Assembly: GCA_033807775.1 (NCBI GenBank) | Contig: CM066315.1 | Location: 6,700,501-6,764,500 of the forward strand | Length of the DNA: 64,000 nucleotides | Source: Saussurea involucrata | Lineage: Eukaryota > Streptophyta > Magnoliopsida > Asterales > Asteraceae | Reading direction: 5' to 3' | In this document: in pieces, positions 1 to 10,232 of the stretch | How positions within the stretch are numbered: position 1 is the stretch's first letter | Layout of the letters: each line of letters starts with the position of its first letter | Program-made: the position numbers and the translations under genes | The notes under the pieces: model-generated | Seen by the model: only the letters and a program-made list of their open reading frames with translations | Database searches by the model: none | What the model was told of the DNA's origin: nothing

Positions 1-556
1 GTGGTTTTTGGTCCGCGATGCACTCCATTTTATCTGCGATGCATACAAATTTGGGTATAACCCACCCCACAAATGAGTATTTTAATTTCTCTTTAATTTT
101 AATTAATTTCTCTTTTATTAACCCACCCCATTTTGTCCGCGATGCACAAATGAGTATTTTAATTTCTCTTTCATTAACCTACCTCATTTTGTCCGCGATG
201 CACAAATGAGTATTTTAATTTCTCTTTCATTTTAATTAATTTCTCTTTCATTAACCCACCCCATTTTGTCCGCGATGCACAAATGAGTATTTTAACTTCT
301 CTTTCATTTTAATTAATTTCTCTTTCCTTAACCCACCCCATTTTGTCCGCGATGCACACAAAGTTATAGAGATAGGAGGTGTATAATGCATTCTTGAATC
401 CGCGATCCACCCCACCCAATTCGTGAATTTCATTTGGTCCGCGATCACGAGACATTTCATGATTTTTTTTGGGTATTTTGGTTACATTGGAGAGAGTTTG
501 GGCATTTTAGTAAGTCAAAGTCAAACTTTAGACATTTTAATTAATTTCTCTTCCTA
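1..556. repeat. Minisatellite with CCGCGATGCAC core, probable right half of a MULE-type MITE
   Basis: A unit carrying GTCCGCGATGCAC, AAATGAGTATTTTAATTTC and TTAACCCACCCCATTTT is repeated, with cores at 135, 191, 268 and 345 (spacing 56, 77, 77; the 56-bp unit lacks a 21-bp ATTAATTTCTC segment). Degenerate cores continue to about 445. The block ends in GGGCATTTTAGTAAGTC and ACATTTTAATTAATTTC (about 500-548), close to the right end of the MULE-like MITE at 60225-60533, which also has a CGCGATC-rich interior. Its left half lies outside the window. The short ORFs here are artefacts of the repeat. Confidence 0.6.
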
Positions 557-611
557 TTTTACTATAATTTAATATATTACATAATTAATCAAAATATATA
601 AACAACTTATT

Positions 612-719
612 ATGGGTAAATTGATCATGTTATCTGTTATGTTCTGTCTAATTCCGTCTTACCAAACGCTGAAGAACTGTCATGTCCCGTCCTGTCCTGT
701 TTATGTACCAAACGCACCG
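612..719. mobile_element. Right terminal arm of a PIF-like element
   Basis: The segment ends in CCTGTTTATGTACCAAACGCACC followed by TTA (broken here for reading: the last 14 bases ACCAAACGCACCG precede TTA). It mirrors the right arm of the element ending at 8192, including repeated GTCCTGTCC and GTTCTGTCT motifs. No matching left end is present, so it is a truncated copy or its left end lies outside the window. Confidence 0.5.
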
Positions 720-1146
720 TTAAGGCCGACTTTCGTTCCTGCTCAACGGGTGAGTCTTGCAGTCAAGCTCCTTCTAGATTTCGTTCAAGTTGTTTGTTTG
801 GAATTTTTTTCTCTATTCATTTTATTCGATGTTTCTGTATTTTTTCCGAATAAGACATTATAAAGAAGAAATCATTGCAACTCTTACTCACACATTCACA
901 ACAAACACCATATGACTAATGTTGATTAAATAGCATTTATCATCAAAGTACAATGCACGGTAAAAAGAACATTAATCCACGAGAGGTTTTGAAGCTTATT
1001 CTATAAAAAGACCCTAAAATTATTGACATTTTTTATAATATGGTTGTGAGTTTTTAAGAAAGCGATAATGTTTTTTAAACTAAATTTGTTTAGTTAAATT
1101 TTTTATTTTAATTTAGTTTAGGTTTAATAATGACGGAAATTATTTT
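720..1146. other. AT-rich spacer, nothing recognised
   Basis: No credible coding potential, terminal repeats or RNA gene is visible. The short ORF running through 720-863 has no recognisable similarity. Confidence 0.5.
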
Positions 1147-1430
1147 AGGTTTAATAAAATAAAGTTTTCGTATAAAAAATAATTAAGTATTCTATTAAAT
1201 TTAATAAATATCGTGATAATATTTTAGGTTATGTTTTTCAAAATAAGATGTTTATCTTGTATTTGATTATATTTATTAATTAGTTATAAATTCAAATATG
1301 CGGCTTTAAACATTTGTATTTATGTATTGTTATTTGTATTTTTTAATTTTAAATAATATGCATCTATAAACACTACTCGATACATAAAACTTGTTTTTAA
1401 GAGTTTTTTTTAAATACTTTATAAATATAG
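1147..1430 (+). repeat. AT-rich dispersed repeat, copy A
   Basis: This 284-bp stretch aligns nearly end to end with 43374-43656. Both begin AGGTTTAATAA, share ATAATTAAGTATTCT, ATGTTTATCTTGTA, GGCTTTAAAC-like and TTGTTTTTAAGAGTTTT blocks in the same order, and end ATATAG. There is no ORF and no terminal inverted repeat, so the class is unknown. Confidence 0.65.
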
Positions 1431-1751
1431 ATTATGGATGATTTATGATATTTAAAAATATTATTCAGATAATGCTGAAAAACGGTTCACATATGATAAC
1501 AATTACTTTCTTACCCTTCTCAGACACATTTTGAAGATCGAATGTTACAGGAAAAACGACTTTTTATAACAAACCCATGAACACTTTTATGATCGTTAAA
1601 CCCGTTTGATAGCGTTGCTGTTTGTTTACCTCTTAATAATGCTATTAAAAGGTATTTGTCTGAATAGGTTAGACAAAGTATTGTTTAGCATGCATTTTAA
1701 AAAAGGTCTGAATGGTTCACATAAGTCTGATTCGCTCCACCACCACTTTGG
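1431..1751. other. AT-rich spacer, nothing firm
   Basis: A CCTCTTAAT/GTCTGAATGGTTC vocabulary at about 1630-1725 resembles interiors of PIF-like MITEs elsewhere in the window (20730-20999, 32563-32786), but no paired ends were found. Confidence 0.3.
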
Positions 1752-3719
1752 TGGTGTTTGGGATTGCTTATTTAAAACAACTTATGCTTTTTATGTAAAA
1801 GTGCTTATTAACTTATGTGGTGTTAAACCAAATTTTATAAAAAGTGTTTGGAGTAACTTATGGTGGCACCAAAACATAATAAGCTAATAAGTTGATTGCT
1901 TAGAGCATCCACAACAATGAAATTTCATTCCAGTTGCAAATGGGTCACGTCAGCGCCACATTAGCTTTGTAATTATCTTGAAATTATCTCGCACAACAAT
2001 GAAATTTTACACACTTTCTAAAGTGACACCTCATCATAAAAAACAGGGCCGTTCCAATCTTTTTCGAGGCCCTGTTACACTTGTACTTAAGGTTGTAAAT
2101 GAAACACATGTTTAACAAATCATTCATGGACTATTCGGCAGAAAGTTCATTAATGTTCATTTATTTAATAAATGAACGAACATAAACGTGTTTTTGTTCG
2201 TTTATTTAAAGGAACGGATATGAGTTCCACTTTTATCACTCCTAAGTTTGTCGGGTTTTTCATTTTGTTATGTTATCTTAGAGCAATGAAATGATACTGT
2301 AACGGTGGTTGTTTTCAACAAATTCATTCGTTTATTTTTGTTTAACATCTTAATGAACATACATGTCTTCACTTAAATAAATCATTTGTTTAACAATATT
2401 CTTGTATCGTCATTAAAAACAATGTATTAAAATTAAAAATGTACCAAAAACATATAGAAAAAACCAACAAATACTAAAAGAACGCTAAATTAATATAAGT
2501 TCTATTAAAAATTCAAAGAAAAGTATAGGATAAATTATTAAAAGAACACTAAACAACCAAAAATGACGTTTAAAATATTTTTACCTTCTCTTTTTTCTTC
2601 TATTTTAACATATAGTATAGCATAATTGTTGTAAATGGTCTAAATCCTTATACTTATAAGTTATAACTCTTAAAAAAGAAAAGTTAAATGAAGGTGCTAA
2701 TTATTGGATGATAATGACGAATGGAGATTAAAAACAAAACTATAAAATAAAATATAAATTATTAGAGTTTTACTTTTTAATTTGAAGGATAAGTTATATA
2801 AACTAACTCATTAAATTGAATTATATATCTAAGTCATCCTTTAGAAAAGAATAAAAAAGTTAAAAATATTGAATATTTGATTTTCCTAAGAAAGTCCATG
2901 ATAAAACAAAAATAATTAAAAATAAATAAAATTTGAGACCGTAAGACTCGAACTTGGAATCCTAAGGGTGCGTTTGGTTGCAGGACAGGGGTGGAACAGA
3001 ACAGAACAGAACAACATTGTCTCATGTTTGGCATGACCTTAAGTGGAACAAACATGAACTAAGTAGAACAAGATTGGAACACCCGTGTTCCACCCCTTAC
3101 CCTGAACTAAATAGAACAGGATTTGATAGACCAAAATACCCTCTAAAACCTTTCCTCTGGATCGTCTCCCTCTCATGTCATCTTCACCAGGGATCTAAGA
3201 GGACGCCATTAACGAGAGAGAAAGAGAGAGAGAAGTTTTGCTCGAAATCACACTCTTCTCTCTCGCCATGATGTCCTTGAACAGTTCCTCTCTCCTGGTA
3301 ATTTCAAATCCTTTTTCAATTTCTCGCGTTTTTTGATTTTGATTTTGATTCTGATTCATCGATTTCTGGAGTTGAATCGGGTTAATTTGAAGTTTGAATC
3401 GGTATTCTTTTCAATTTCATGTGTTTTTTATTTTGATTCATCGATTTCTGGTAATCGATTTCTTCTCAACTAAACCTAAATCGACTTCAGGTAATCGATT
3501 TCTTCTTGACTAAACCTAAATCGATTTCTGTTTCTGAAATCCAAAATCGATCGACATAAACTCAAACCTCAAAATCCAAAATTGATTATGTTTCCTGCTG
3601 AAATTGATGTTGTTTGATTTTTTGATGCTTATTTTCTGCTGAAATCTAAAATCGATTTCTTCTCGACTAAACCTAAATCAATTTGTTTGATGCTTATTTG
3701 AAAATCGAATTGGTTGATG

Positions 3720-3751
3720 CTTATTTGAATGTGTGTGTATGTGTGTGTGTG

Positions 3752-3791
<40 letters not shown>

Positions 3792-3928
3792 ATGCTTATG
3801 TGGATCGATACTGAATTTTTTGCTGTTTGAAATTGATGCAGTTTGATTTTCTGCTGTTTGGTCATGTGCAGTTTGATTTTCTGCAGTTTGTATGTGTGTG
3901 TATGTGTGTGTGTGTATATATATATATA
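3720..3928 (+). repeat. Duplicated (GT)n/(TA)n microsatellite block
   Basis: GTGTGT...TATATATATAT tracts at 3730-3790 and 3890-3928 are separated by about 100 bp holding three versions of TTTGATTTTCTGCTGTTTG. The second TA tract is the left flank of the fold-back element. The reading frames through it on both strands are low-complexity artefacts. Confidence 0.7.
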
Positions 3929-4759
3929 GGTGGGTTCAAACGAGGACAACACATATTTAAGAAAACACGAGGAGCATTCTCAATCACTGTTAGAGACTTA
4001 AACAATTCCGATACTATAGGCGTAGCTTTCCACCCACGCGCGCCACATTCAATTCAATTGTGATTTTATATTTGAAATTTACACTTTTAACCCTTATACT
4101 TATTTACTAACTTTACTTTATACCTTTTACTTTCCTAATTTTAATTTTTACATTTAACACATATAATCGTTTATTAACTAAAATACGTTAAAAATACGTT
4201 TTAATTCTAACAAGTTACACCATTGTATTCGTCTCTTCGATACGTTCGAAATGAGCTCAATATTGAATATTTTTTGATTTATTTATTTTAATATATATCA
4301 TATATACTACATAAAAATATTTTTAATATTTACAATTCATGAGAAATGTTCAAACGAGAATCGTAACAATTTAGAAAAACACGAGGAGCATTTTCAACCA
4401 ACCATTTGATTTATTAAGGATATTAAATGGTAAGGGTGAATAATTGATTTTTTTTGCATTATTTAATTTCTTCGCTCTAATCATCCATCCGTATAATCAA
4501 ATTTGGTGTTGATCGAAATTTCTTTCGCATTTACGCAATTAATAACTTAGATTTTTTATTTACAATTTCTTAGATTTTTTTAACTATTGGTGTTGATCGA
4601 AATTTCTTGCTAAAAACTATCTTTTTATTTACAATTTCTTAGATTTTTTTAACTATTTAAAATCGTCATTTTAAATAAATTTTGATTGATATTTAGTTGA
4701 CAAGAGGTGGGTTCATATGAGAACGCTAACTATTTAAGAAAACAAGAGAAAAACCGCTA

Positions 4760-5198
4760 TGTATAAAATCATATATGATTCATGTACAAAATCATATATG
4801 ATTACGCAACTTTTCCCTCCACTTTAAGTCGCAACCAAAGTCGCGACTTAAAACAAAATCATATATGATTAATAACTAAGTCATATCAAATTGTAAAACA
4901 ATATCATATATGATCACATATGATTTACTAAAACAAAATCACATATAATTAATAACTAAGTGATATCATATTGTAAAACAAGATATGATCACACATGATT
5001 TACTAAAACAAAATCACATATGATTAATAACTAAGTGATATCAGATTGTAAAACAAGATCATCTATGATCACATATGATTTACTAAAACAAAATCACATA
5101 TGATTAATAATTAAATGATATCAGATTGTAAAACAAGATCATATATGATTAATAACTAGTGATATCAGATAACAATCTTATAGATCACATATGATTTA
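4760..5198 (+). repeat. Tandem repeat rich in ATCATATATGAT palindromes
   Basis: A unit of roughly 80 bp containing AAAACAAAATCACATATGATT, AATAACTAAGTGATATCAG and ATTGTAAAACAAGATC repeats about five times, with versions of the palindrome AATCATATATGATT. It resumes at 7448-7590 beyond the solo LTR, so the LTR interrupts the array. The same palindromes occur inside the fold-back elements at 58935-59424. Confidence 0.75.
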
Positions 5199-7447
5199 TG
5201 TAAAGCCCGTATCCCAGTATGTATTTTCTTTTTATTAATTCTTTTCTCTTAAGTTTTATTTAACGTAGTTTCCGTTAACGGGGTTAGACGAATTGGACCT
5301 AATAGTTAATTATGTCAAATCGTTGGTTAGAGCGCGAGATGTAATTAGTTGAGGGATCAAATTGTTAAAGGGCCAAAACAATGTACATTTCGGCCCATGC
5401 ACAACCCAAAACCGATTTCATGTTTCATTTTGAGGGTGTTGGTTTCGTGGCTTGGCAAGGACGAAAAGAGGAAAGAAAGGGAGAAGGAAAAACCCTACGG
5501 CCCCTCCCTCCCCTTCCCTTGTGAGTTCGGCCGAGAGAGAGTAGCAACAAAAGAGAGAGTAGAGAGAAACAAGAAAAAGTGAGAGAGCTCCATTTTTCGT
5601 ATTTGTAAACCTAGCTGCAGAAAACTTCTGTTTCCCGGAGATTGAACGGTCGGATCGTCGTGATTTTTGGTGACCAGCTTCACGACATCTTCATCAACAT
5701 TCTGGACGGTGGGATCGTGGTTTTGAGGTCCGGAGGTCATGGTTTCGTGGGGTTCTGCACAGCAGTAACTTTGTGGTGATTTTCTCCATTCTTGCTCTAT
5801 TTTGGTTCCATACATCTTGATGTGTTTATTTCCAAGTGTATGATGGTTTTGTATGCCTCTAGTATAATATAGAGAAGACTTTGTATTGCTCTAATATTGG
5901 TGGTAGTGGATTTGAAGCGGCTCTAGTAGTCCCGTGGTTTTTACTCTCGATTTTGAGGGGTTTTCCACGCTAAAATTTTGGGGTCTCATTGTGGTTGTTG
6001 ATTGTATGTTTTGGGGTTGTTTTTACTTGCATTTAGAATACCCTATTTGTTTGCATCTTCAAAGGTTCATTCGGGTCTGTTTGGGTTAAGCTATGACTTA
6101 ATGGGTATATAATCAATATTCGTCATTTCATGTGAAATTCACAGTTTCTGCCACTGTTTTGTGAAAGCCATAACTTTTTCTAGGAACATCGTATTGGGGT
6201 GAAATCAGTTCCAAAATCTTCCATTCTGAGTCTAGTAAGTTTCATATGTTTTACGGAAAAACCAGTTCGGACCATAGCTAGTGTCAAATTGCTGTTTTGT
6301 ACTGAAAGGTCCTGTTTTTCACTGTGCTGCAAGTCGGTTTTGTAAAATCCATAGTAAATTGTAGAAAAATCGTTAGAGCGCGTGCGATATGTCCCTGGAA
6401 CCCTAAGACATGGGACTTTGTGATTATGGAAAAATATTCCTGGATTTATCAGTTTATAAGGGGTTAAACAGGTCCCGAACAGACCTGTGTGTTGAGAGTA
6501 AAAACTGGAAAATGTATTTTATAATTTAGTAGTCGTGGCTTTGGGTTGGGGCGTCACTTTGACATTTGTTAACACTTATTTAGGTGGAAAAAGGTGAGCT
6601 GGTGTTGGCCGGTTCGTGTTGATGTTGAGGACATAAGCTTTGCTTTCGAGGTGAGTTCTCTCACTATATAGGATGAGAATTATATTTGTGTTGCTATAGT
6701 TCGAGTGTGTTGATTATGATTGTTTGTTGATATTATTGTGGGAATATATATATTTGTGTGTATATATTGAATTGTGATTGATGTACTTCTTGATGGATGT
6801 TCCAAGAGGTATATGCGTTTGTATAATGAGTTGTGATTATATCTTCTTGAGGGTTGTTCCAAGAAGTATAAGGCCACTTCTTGATGGTTGTTCCAAGGAG
6901 TAGGTGTATTGGTATAATGAGTTGTGATTATATCTTCTTGAGGGTTGTTCCAAGAAGTATAAGGCCACTTCTTGATGGTTGTTCCAAGGAGTAGGTGTAT
7001 TGGTATAATGTGTTGTGATTGTGTCTTCTTGATGGTGGTTCCAAGGAGCATAAGGATTATTATTAATCGTGTTATATTTTCTTGATGGATGTTCCAAGAA
7101 ATTTATGTGCTGGTATGTTTAAGGGTGATGCTGATATGATTGCGATCCTATGTAAGGATTGAATTCACTAAGCTTCGTGCTTACCCCTTCCCAATGTCTT
7201 ATGTTTTCATGTGCGAGTAGCAGTCGGGCATGACGGTACACACGGGCGCAAGGCGAAAATTGTTTAAATTGATTTTTAGTAAATGGGGATTTAATTATAT
7301 AACTTTCCGCTGCTTAAACTTTGTTGACGGTTTTAGATAACGACGTTTATTCTTATTGTAATGGGATTTGTTAACTTTTGGTTTGATTATAATGAAATGT
7401 ATCACTTTTAAAAAATTTAAATTCCTTGTAATTTTTGGGACGTTACA
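5199..7447 (+). mobile_element. Level 5: solo LTR (about 2.25 kb)
   Basis: The sequence begins TGTAAAGCCCGTATCCC and ends TTTTTGGGACGTTACA, the TG...CA format of long plant Ty3/gypsy LTRs of the TGTAAC.. type. Flanking pentamers are ATTTA (5194-5198) and ACTTA (7448-7452), a 4/5 target duplication. There is no primer-binding site, internal domain or second LTR, so it is read as a solo LTR. It splits the tandem palindrome array. Confidence 0.75.
6786..7110 (+). repeat. 91-bp tandem repeat inside the solo LTR
   Basis: TATCTTCTTGAGGGTTGTTC-type units recur at 6840, 6931 and 7022 (period 91), each containing two versions of CTTCTTGATGGTTGTTCCAA. The long minus-strand frames here come from this repeat and are not genes. 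Confidence 0.8.
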
Positions 7448-8481
7448 ACTTACCAACTAAAATAAAATGACATATGATTAATAACTAAGTGATATCAGAT
7501 TGTAAAACAAGATCATATATGATTAATAACTAGTGATATCAGATAACAGTATTATAGATCACATATGATTTACTATTGTTTCCTAATCACATATGATTTG
7601 ATAGGTTTTCCTAACAAACATTTCATCAAAACTATAAGGGTATGAATTGTAAATATTAAAAATATTTTTATGTACTATATATGATATATAATTAAATAAT
7701 TAAATCAAAAAATATTCAATATTAGGCTCATTTCGAAGGTATCGAAAAGACGATTACAATGGTGTAACTTGTTAAAATTAAAAGGTATTTTTTTAACGTA
7801 TTTTATTTAATAAACGATTATATGTGTTAAATGTAAAATTAAAATTAGGAAAGTAAAAGGTATAAAGTAAAGTTAGTAAATAAGTATAAGGGTTGAAAGT
7901 GTAAATTTCAAATTAAAAATCACAATTGAATGCGGCGCACGTGGGTGGAAAGCTACGCTTGTTTAAGTCCCTAATTAGTGGTTCAAAATGCTCCTCGTGT
8001 TTTCTTAAATTGGTACAATTCTCGTTTGAACCTTCCTATATATATATATATATATATATATGTTTCTTGGATGCTAAACAGCTCGAGGGTATATTGGTCA
8101 TGTTTCTTGTTCTGTCCAACCTAGTTATGTTCTACCAAACGGTGGACAGTTGTTCTGTTCTGTCTTGTCCTATCCTGCAACCAAACGCACCCTAAGAGGG
8201 GCCCCAACATATGGCACTTGCATGACCACTGCGCAGGAAGCTGTTTTTGGTTACAAGATTGTATTAAAAAACCTTTATAGTAATACCCGTAAAAAATTAA
8301 TCCCGAGGCCCCCGACGATCGGAGGCCCTGTGCAGTAGAACACTTCCGAACACCCTAAGGAACGACCCTGCTAAAAAATATATTTTAATCAAATAACAAC
8401 AAAACTACAATTAAATACTCTTTACTATAATTTAATATGAAATATTTTATTAATTAAATAACTATAATAAAATAAAATAAA

Positions 8482-8694
8482 TTAATTAAATAAAATATTT
8501 AATTTATAAAACATTAAATTAAAATACTCGAGAAGTATGCTACGAGAGATTTGAGGCGTAGTTATAGTAAAATTAACATCATCGTTTATATCATCAAATT
8601 GACGAATATAAATATGACGTTTATCTTCGACGATCATGTTGTGCATGATTATACATGCTCTCATTATTTCTTCAATTATCTCTTTGCACCACAT
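8482..8694 (-). pseudogene. Harbinger transposase C-terminal fragment (plant transposon protein type)
   Basis: The translated fragment contains WCKEIIEEIMRACIIMHNMI followed by VEDKR, the conserved tail of the nuclease domain of plant Harbinger transposases (MRACIILHNMIVEDER in the family). It encodes about 70 residues. The catalytic Asp residues and everything upstream are missing, because Level 1 is interrupted and degraded. Orientation is minus within Level 1. It marks the GAGCATCC element as descended from an autonomous Harbinger. Confidence 0.7.
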
Positions 8695-9230
8695 ACGAGA
8701 TGACCCACATATAATGAGCGAACCACAACGGAGATTGTACGAACATCAACTTGAAGAACTTCTAAAAGAACAATGATGTATTTTATGTGTTAAGTTTGTA
8801 TTTTTTTAATATGTAATTTATTTTATTGTACTTTAATATAAATTATATTTTGTATTTTTTAATATTTGTCTTTCAAAAAAAATTAATATTTTTATTAACA
8901 AATAAAATTATTCATACATTTTTTTCATAAACATTCACTACAAACATGATTTGACATAAAACAATTTTTAATTTAGAATTAATCCCTACAATTTCTTATA
9001 CTATTCACTGCCACATCAGCAAAAAGTATTGATTTGACATTTGCAAATTACCAAAACCAATTTCTAATTTAGCAATCATAGTCACAACCACTACAATTTC
9101 TAATTTAGCAATCCTACATGACACTTTTGCAATCCTAATGAAATCCTTGTTGTGGATGCTCTTATACATGTAAAATAACTAAAAAGTTGATAAGTTATTT
9201 CAAATAAATCAATAAGTTAGAATGAAATTA

Positions 9231-9600
9231 GGGGCCGTTTGATTTATTTTAAGGAATGAGAATGAAAATGAAAAGGGGATTGGAGGAGAATGGGAATAGA
9301 AACGAGTATTGTTTGGTTAACCCAATATAATTAATAAAAAATACTTTATATACTATTTTTAATACAATATATGACGTGCAACATAAAAATAAAAAATAAT
9401 TTTCATTCAACATCGAGAGATGAAAGGATACTTGATGAAAAACGACTAAATGAGAATAAGATTTTCATTCACCCCAATTTGGTCAGGAATGAAAATTAAT
9501 GGGTTTGAGATAACGAATCAGTTATATTATATCAAACCAAACAACTATTTTCATTACTATTCTCATTCCTTACCCCTTAATACCTCCAACCAAACACCCC
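9231..9600. mobile_element. MITE with GGGGCCGTTTGATTT ends
   Basis: Left GGGGCCGTTTGATTT and right CCAAACACCCC ends pair, with inverted GGAATGAGAATG/CATTCTCATTCC motifs inside. It lies in the right arm of Level 0. Flanks are TTA on the left and ATTA on the right, compatible with a PIF-type TTA duplication with a one-base offset. Confidence 0.6.
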
Positions 9601-9659
9601 ATTAGTTATCAAAAACTGCTTATACCCAGACCAAACCATTATAAACGAATAATAATAGT

Positions 9660-10163
9660 TTGTTTATCATGACAGGCAAGTATTATGTTGTTGATGCCGG
9701 ACATCCAAATACGAGAGGGTATCTTGGTCCATACAAAGGAATAGATATTCGTTATCACATACCGGATTTCCGTTGTGGACAAACCGCTGTAATACGGGCT
9801 CCAAGAGGAGAAAAAGAGACATTTAACTATCATCACTCATCGTTGAGAAATGTTATTGAACGAACGTTTGGAGTATGGAAGGCTAGATGGGCCATACTAA
9901 AAGATATGCATGTCAATTACACCTACGAGACACAAGTAAATATTGTGCTAGCGTCGATGGCACTTCACAATTATATAAGAATGAACGGTAGTTTTGACGA
10001 AACATTTGACAGGGCGCAACAAGAATCATACAACCCTCGTATTGTTGTTGATGATGAAGGAAGTGGTAGCAATAACGAAGCACATGAAGGCACAAGTTCA
10101 CGTCGTAGTAGGGAAGACGATAATTATATGATTGCAGAAGAAATACTAAGTCGAAACAGATGA
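9660..10163 (+). pseudogene. PIF/Harbinger transposase, C-terminal half (DDE_Tnp_4)
   Basis: The frame encodes 167 residues beginning mid-domain. KYYVVDAGHPNTRGYLGPYK contains the second catalytic Asp region, and NVIERTFGVWKARWAIL holds the third acidic residue (Glu) of the DDE nuclease. It ends with the family's acidic/Ser tail after FDRAQQESYNPR. The amino-terminal half with the first Asp is absent and no upstream exon is seen, so this is a broken gene. It lies in Level 0 next to that element's own sequence, and probably belonged to it. It is unlike the fragment at 8482-8694, which comes from a different Harbinger lineage. Confidence 0.85.
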
Positions 10164-10232
10164 AAAACTATTAAAATTGTTATTGTTTTTGGTATAAATA
10201 GTTGTTATTTAGGTTATTATTATTATCTTTAA

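Larger units (their letters stand above)
3929..8036. mobile_element. Level 4: long-armed fold-back element inserted in (TA)n
   Basis: Arms 3929-4343 and about 7641-8036 are inverted copies: GGTGGGTTCAAACGAG at the left, CTCGTTTGAACCTTCC at the right. They share AAGAAAACACGAGGAGCATT, GCGTAGCTTTCCACCCACG and the ACCCTTATACTTATTTACTAA block. Both ends touch TATATA. Two further left-end-like starts occur inside at about 4347 (GTTCAAACGAGAATCG) and 4706 (GGTGGGTTCATATGAGAACG), pointing to serial insertion or duplication of terminal sequence. No transposase is present. The arms are also similar to those of 25907-26545. Confidence 0.8.
2966..8192. mobile_element. Level 3: PIF-like element with GGGTGCGTTTGGTTGCAGGA ends
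   Basis: The left end GGGTGCGTTTGGTTGCAGGA at 2966 has an exact inverted partner ending at 8192. Both are flanked by TAA (2963-2965 and 8193-8195). The arms stay similar for about 100 bp through GGACAG/GGAACAGAACAG repeats. Its own sequence is 2966-3928 and 8037-8192. The interior has repeated AATCGATTTCTTCT-ACTAAACCTAAATC motifs (3440-3690) and two (GT)n(TA)n tracts at 3730-3790 and 3890-3928. No transposase is visible. Confidence 0.85.
2044..8370. mobile_element. Level 2: hAT-like element
   Basis: CAGGGCCGTTCC at 2044 pairs with GGAACGACCCTG ending at 8370, followed inward on both sides by AGGCCCTG-type subterminal motifs typical of plant hAT elements. Flanking octamers are ATAAAAAA (2036-2043) and CTAAAAAA (8371-8378), a 7/8 match to an 8-bp duplication. 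Outside them the Level 1 sequence continues unbroken by comparison with 13281-13310. No transposase was found in its own portion (2044-2962 and 8196-8370), which includes a GTTCGTTTATTTAA-rich stretch at about 2140-2215. Confidence 0.75.
1903..9161 (-). mobile_element. Level 1: Harbinger-like element with GAGCATCC ends
   Basis: GAGCATCCACAACAATGAAA at 1903 pairs with TTGTTGTGGATGCTC ending at 9161. Both are flanked by TTA (1900-1902 and 9162-9164), the usual PIF/Harbinger duplication. Its own sequence is 1903-2043 plus 8371-9161. The MITE at 13162-13638 matches both ends and is an internally deleted relative, so the sequence at the inner insertion point (near 2040/8375) can be read from it. 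A transposase C-terminal fragment lies on the minus strand at 8482-8694. Confidence 0.85.

Noticed and set aside
1..360. CRISPR-like regular repeats
   Set aside because: Units are imperfect, 56 or 77 bp apart with no unique spacers, AT-rich, in a plant nuclear context; this is a minisatellite.
3629..3952. 107-residue frame on the minus strand
   Set aside because: It is translation of (GT)n and (TA)n microsatellites.
5349..5815. ORFs on both strands that look like short proteins
   Set aside because: They lie inside the solo LTR in GA-rich leader-type sequence and show no recognisable domain.
6680..7097. Two long overlapping minus-strand frames
   Set aside because: They come from the 91-bp tandem repeat in the solo LTR and repeat the same motif in two frames.
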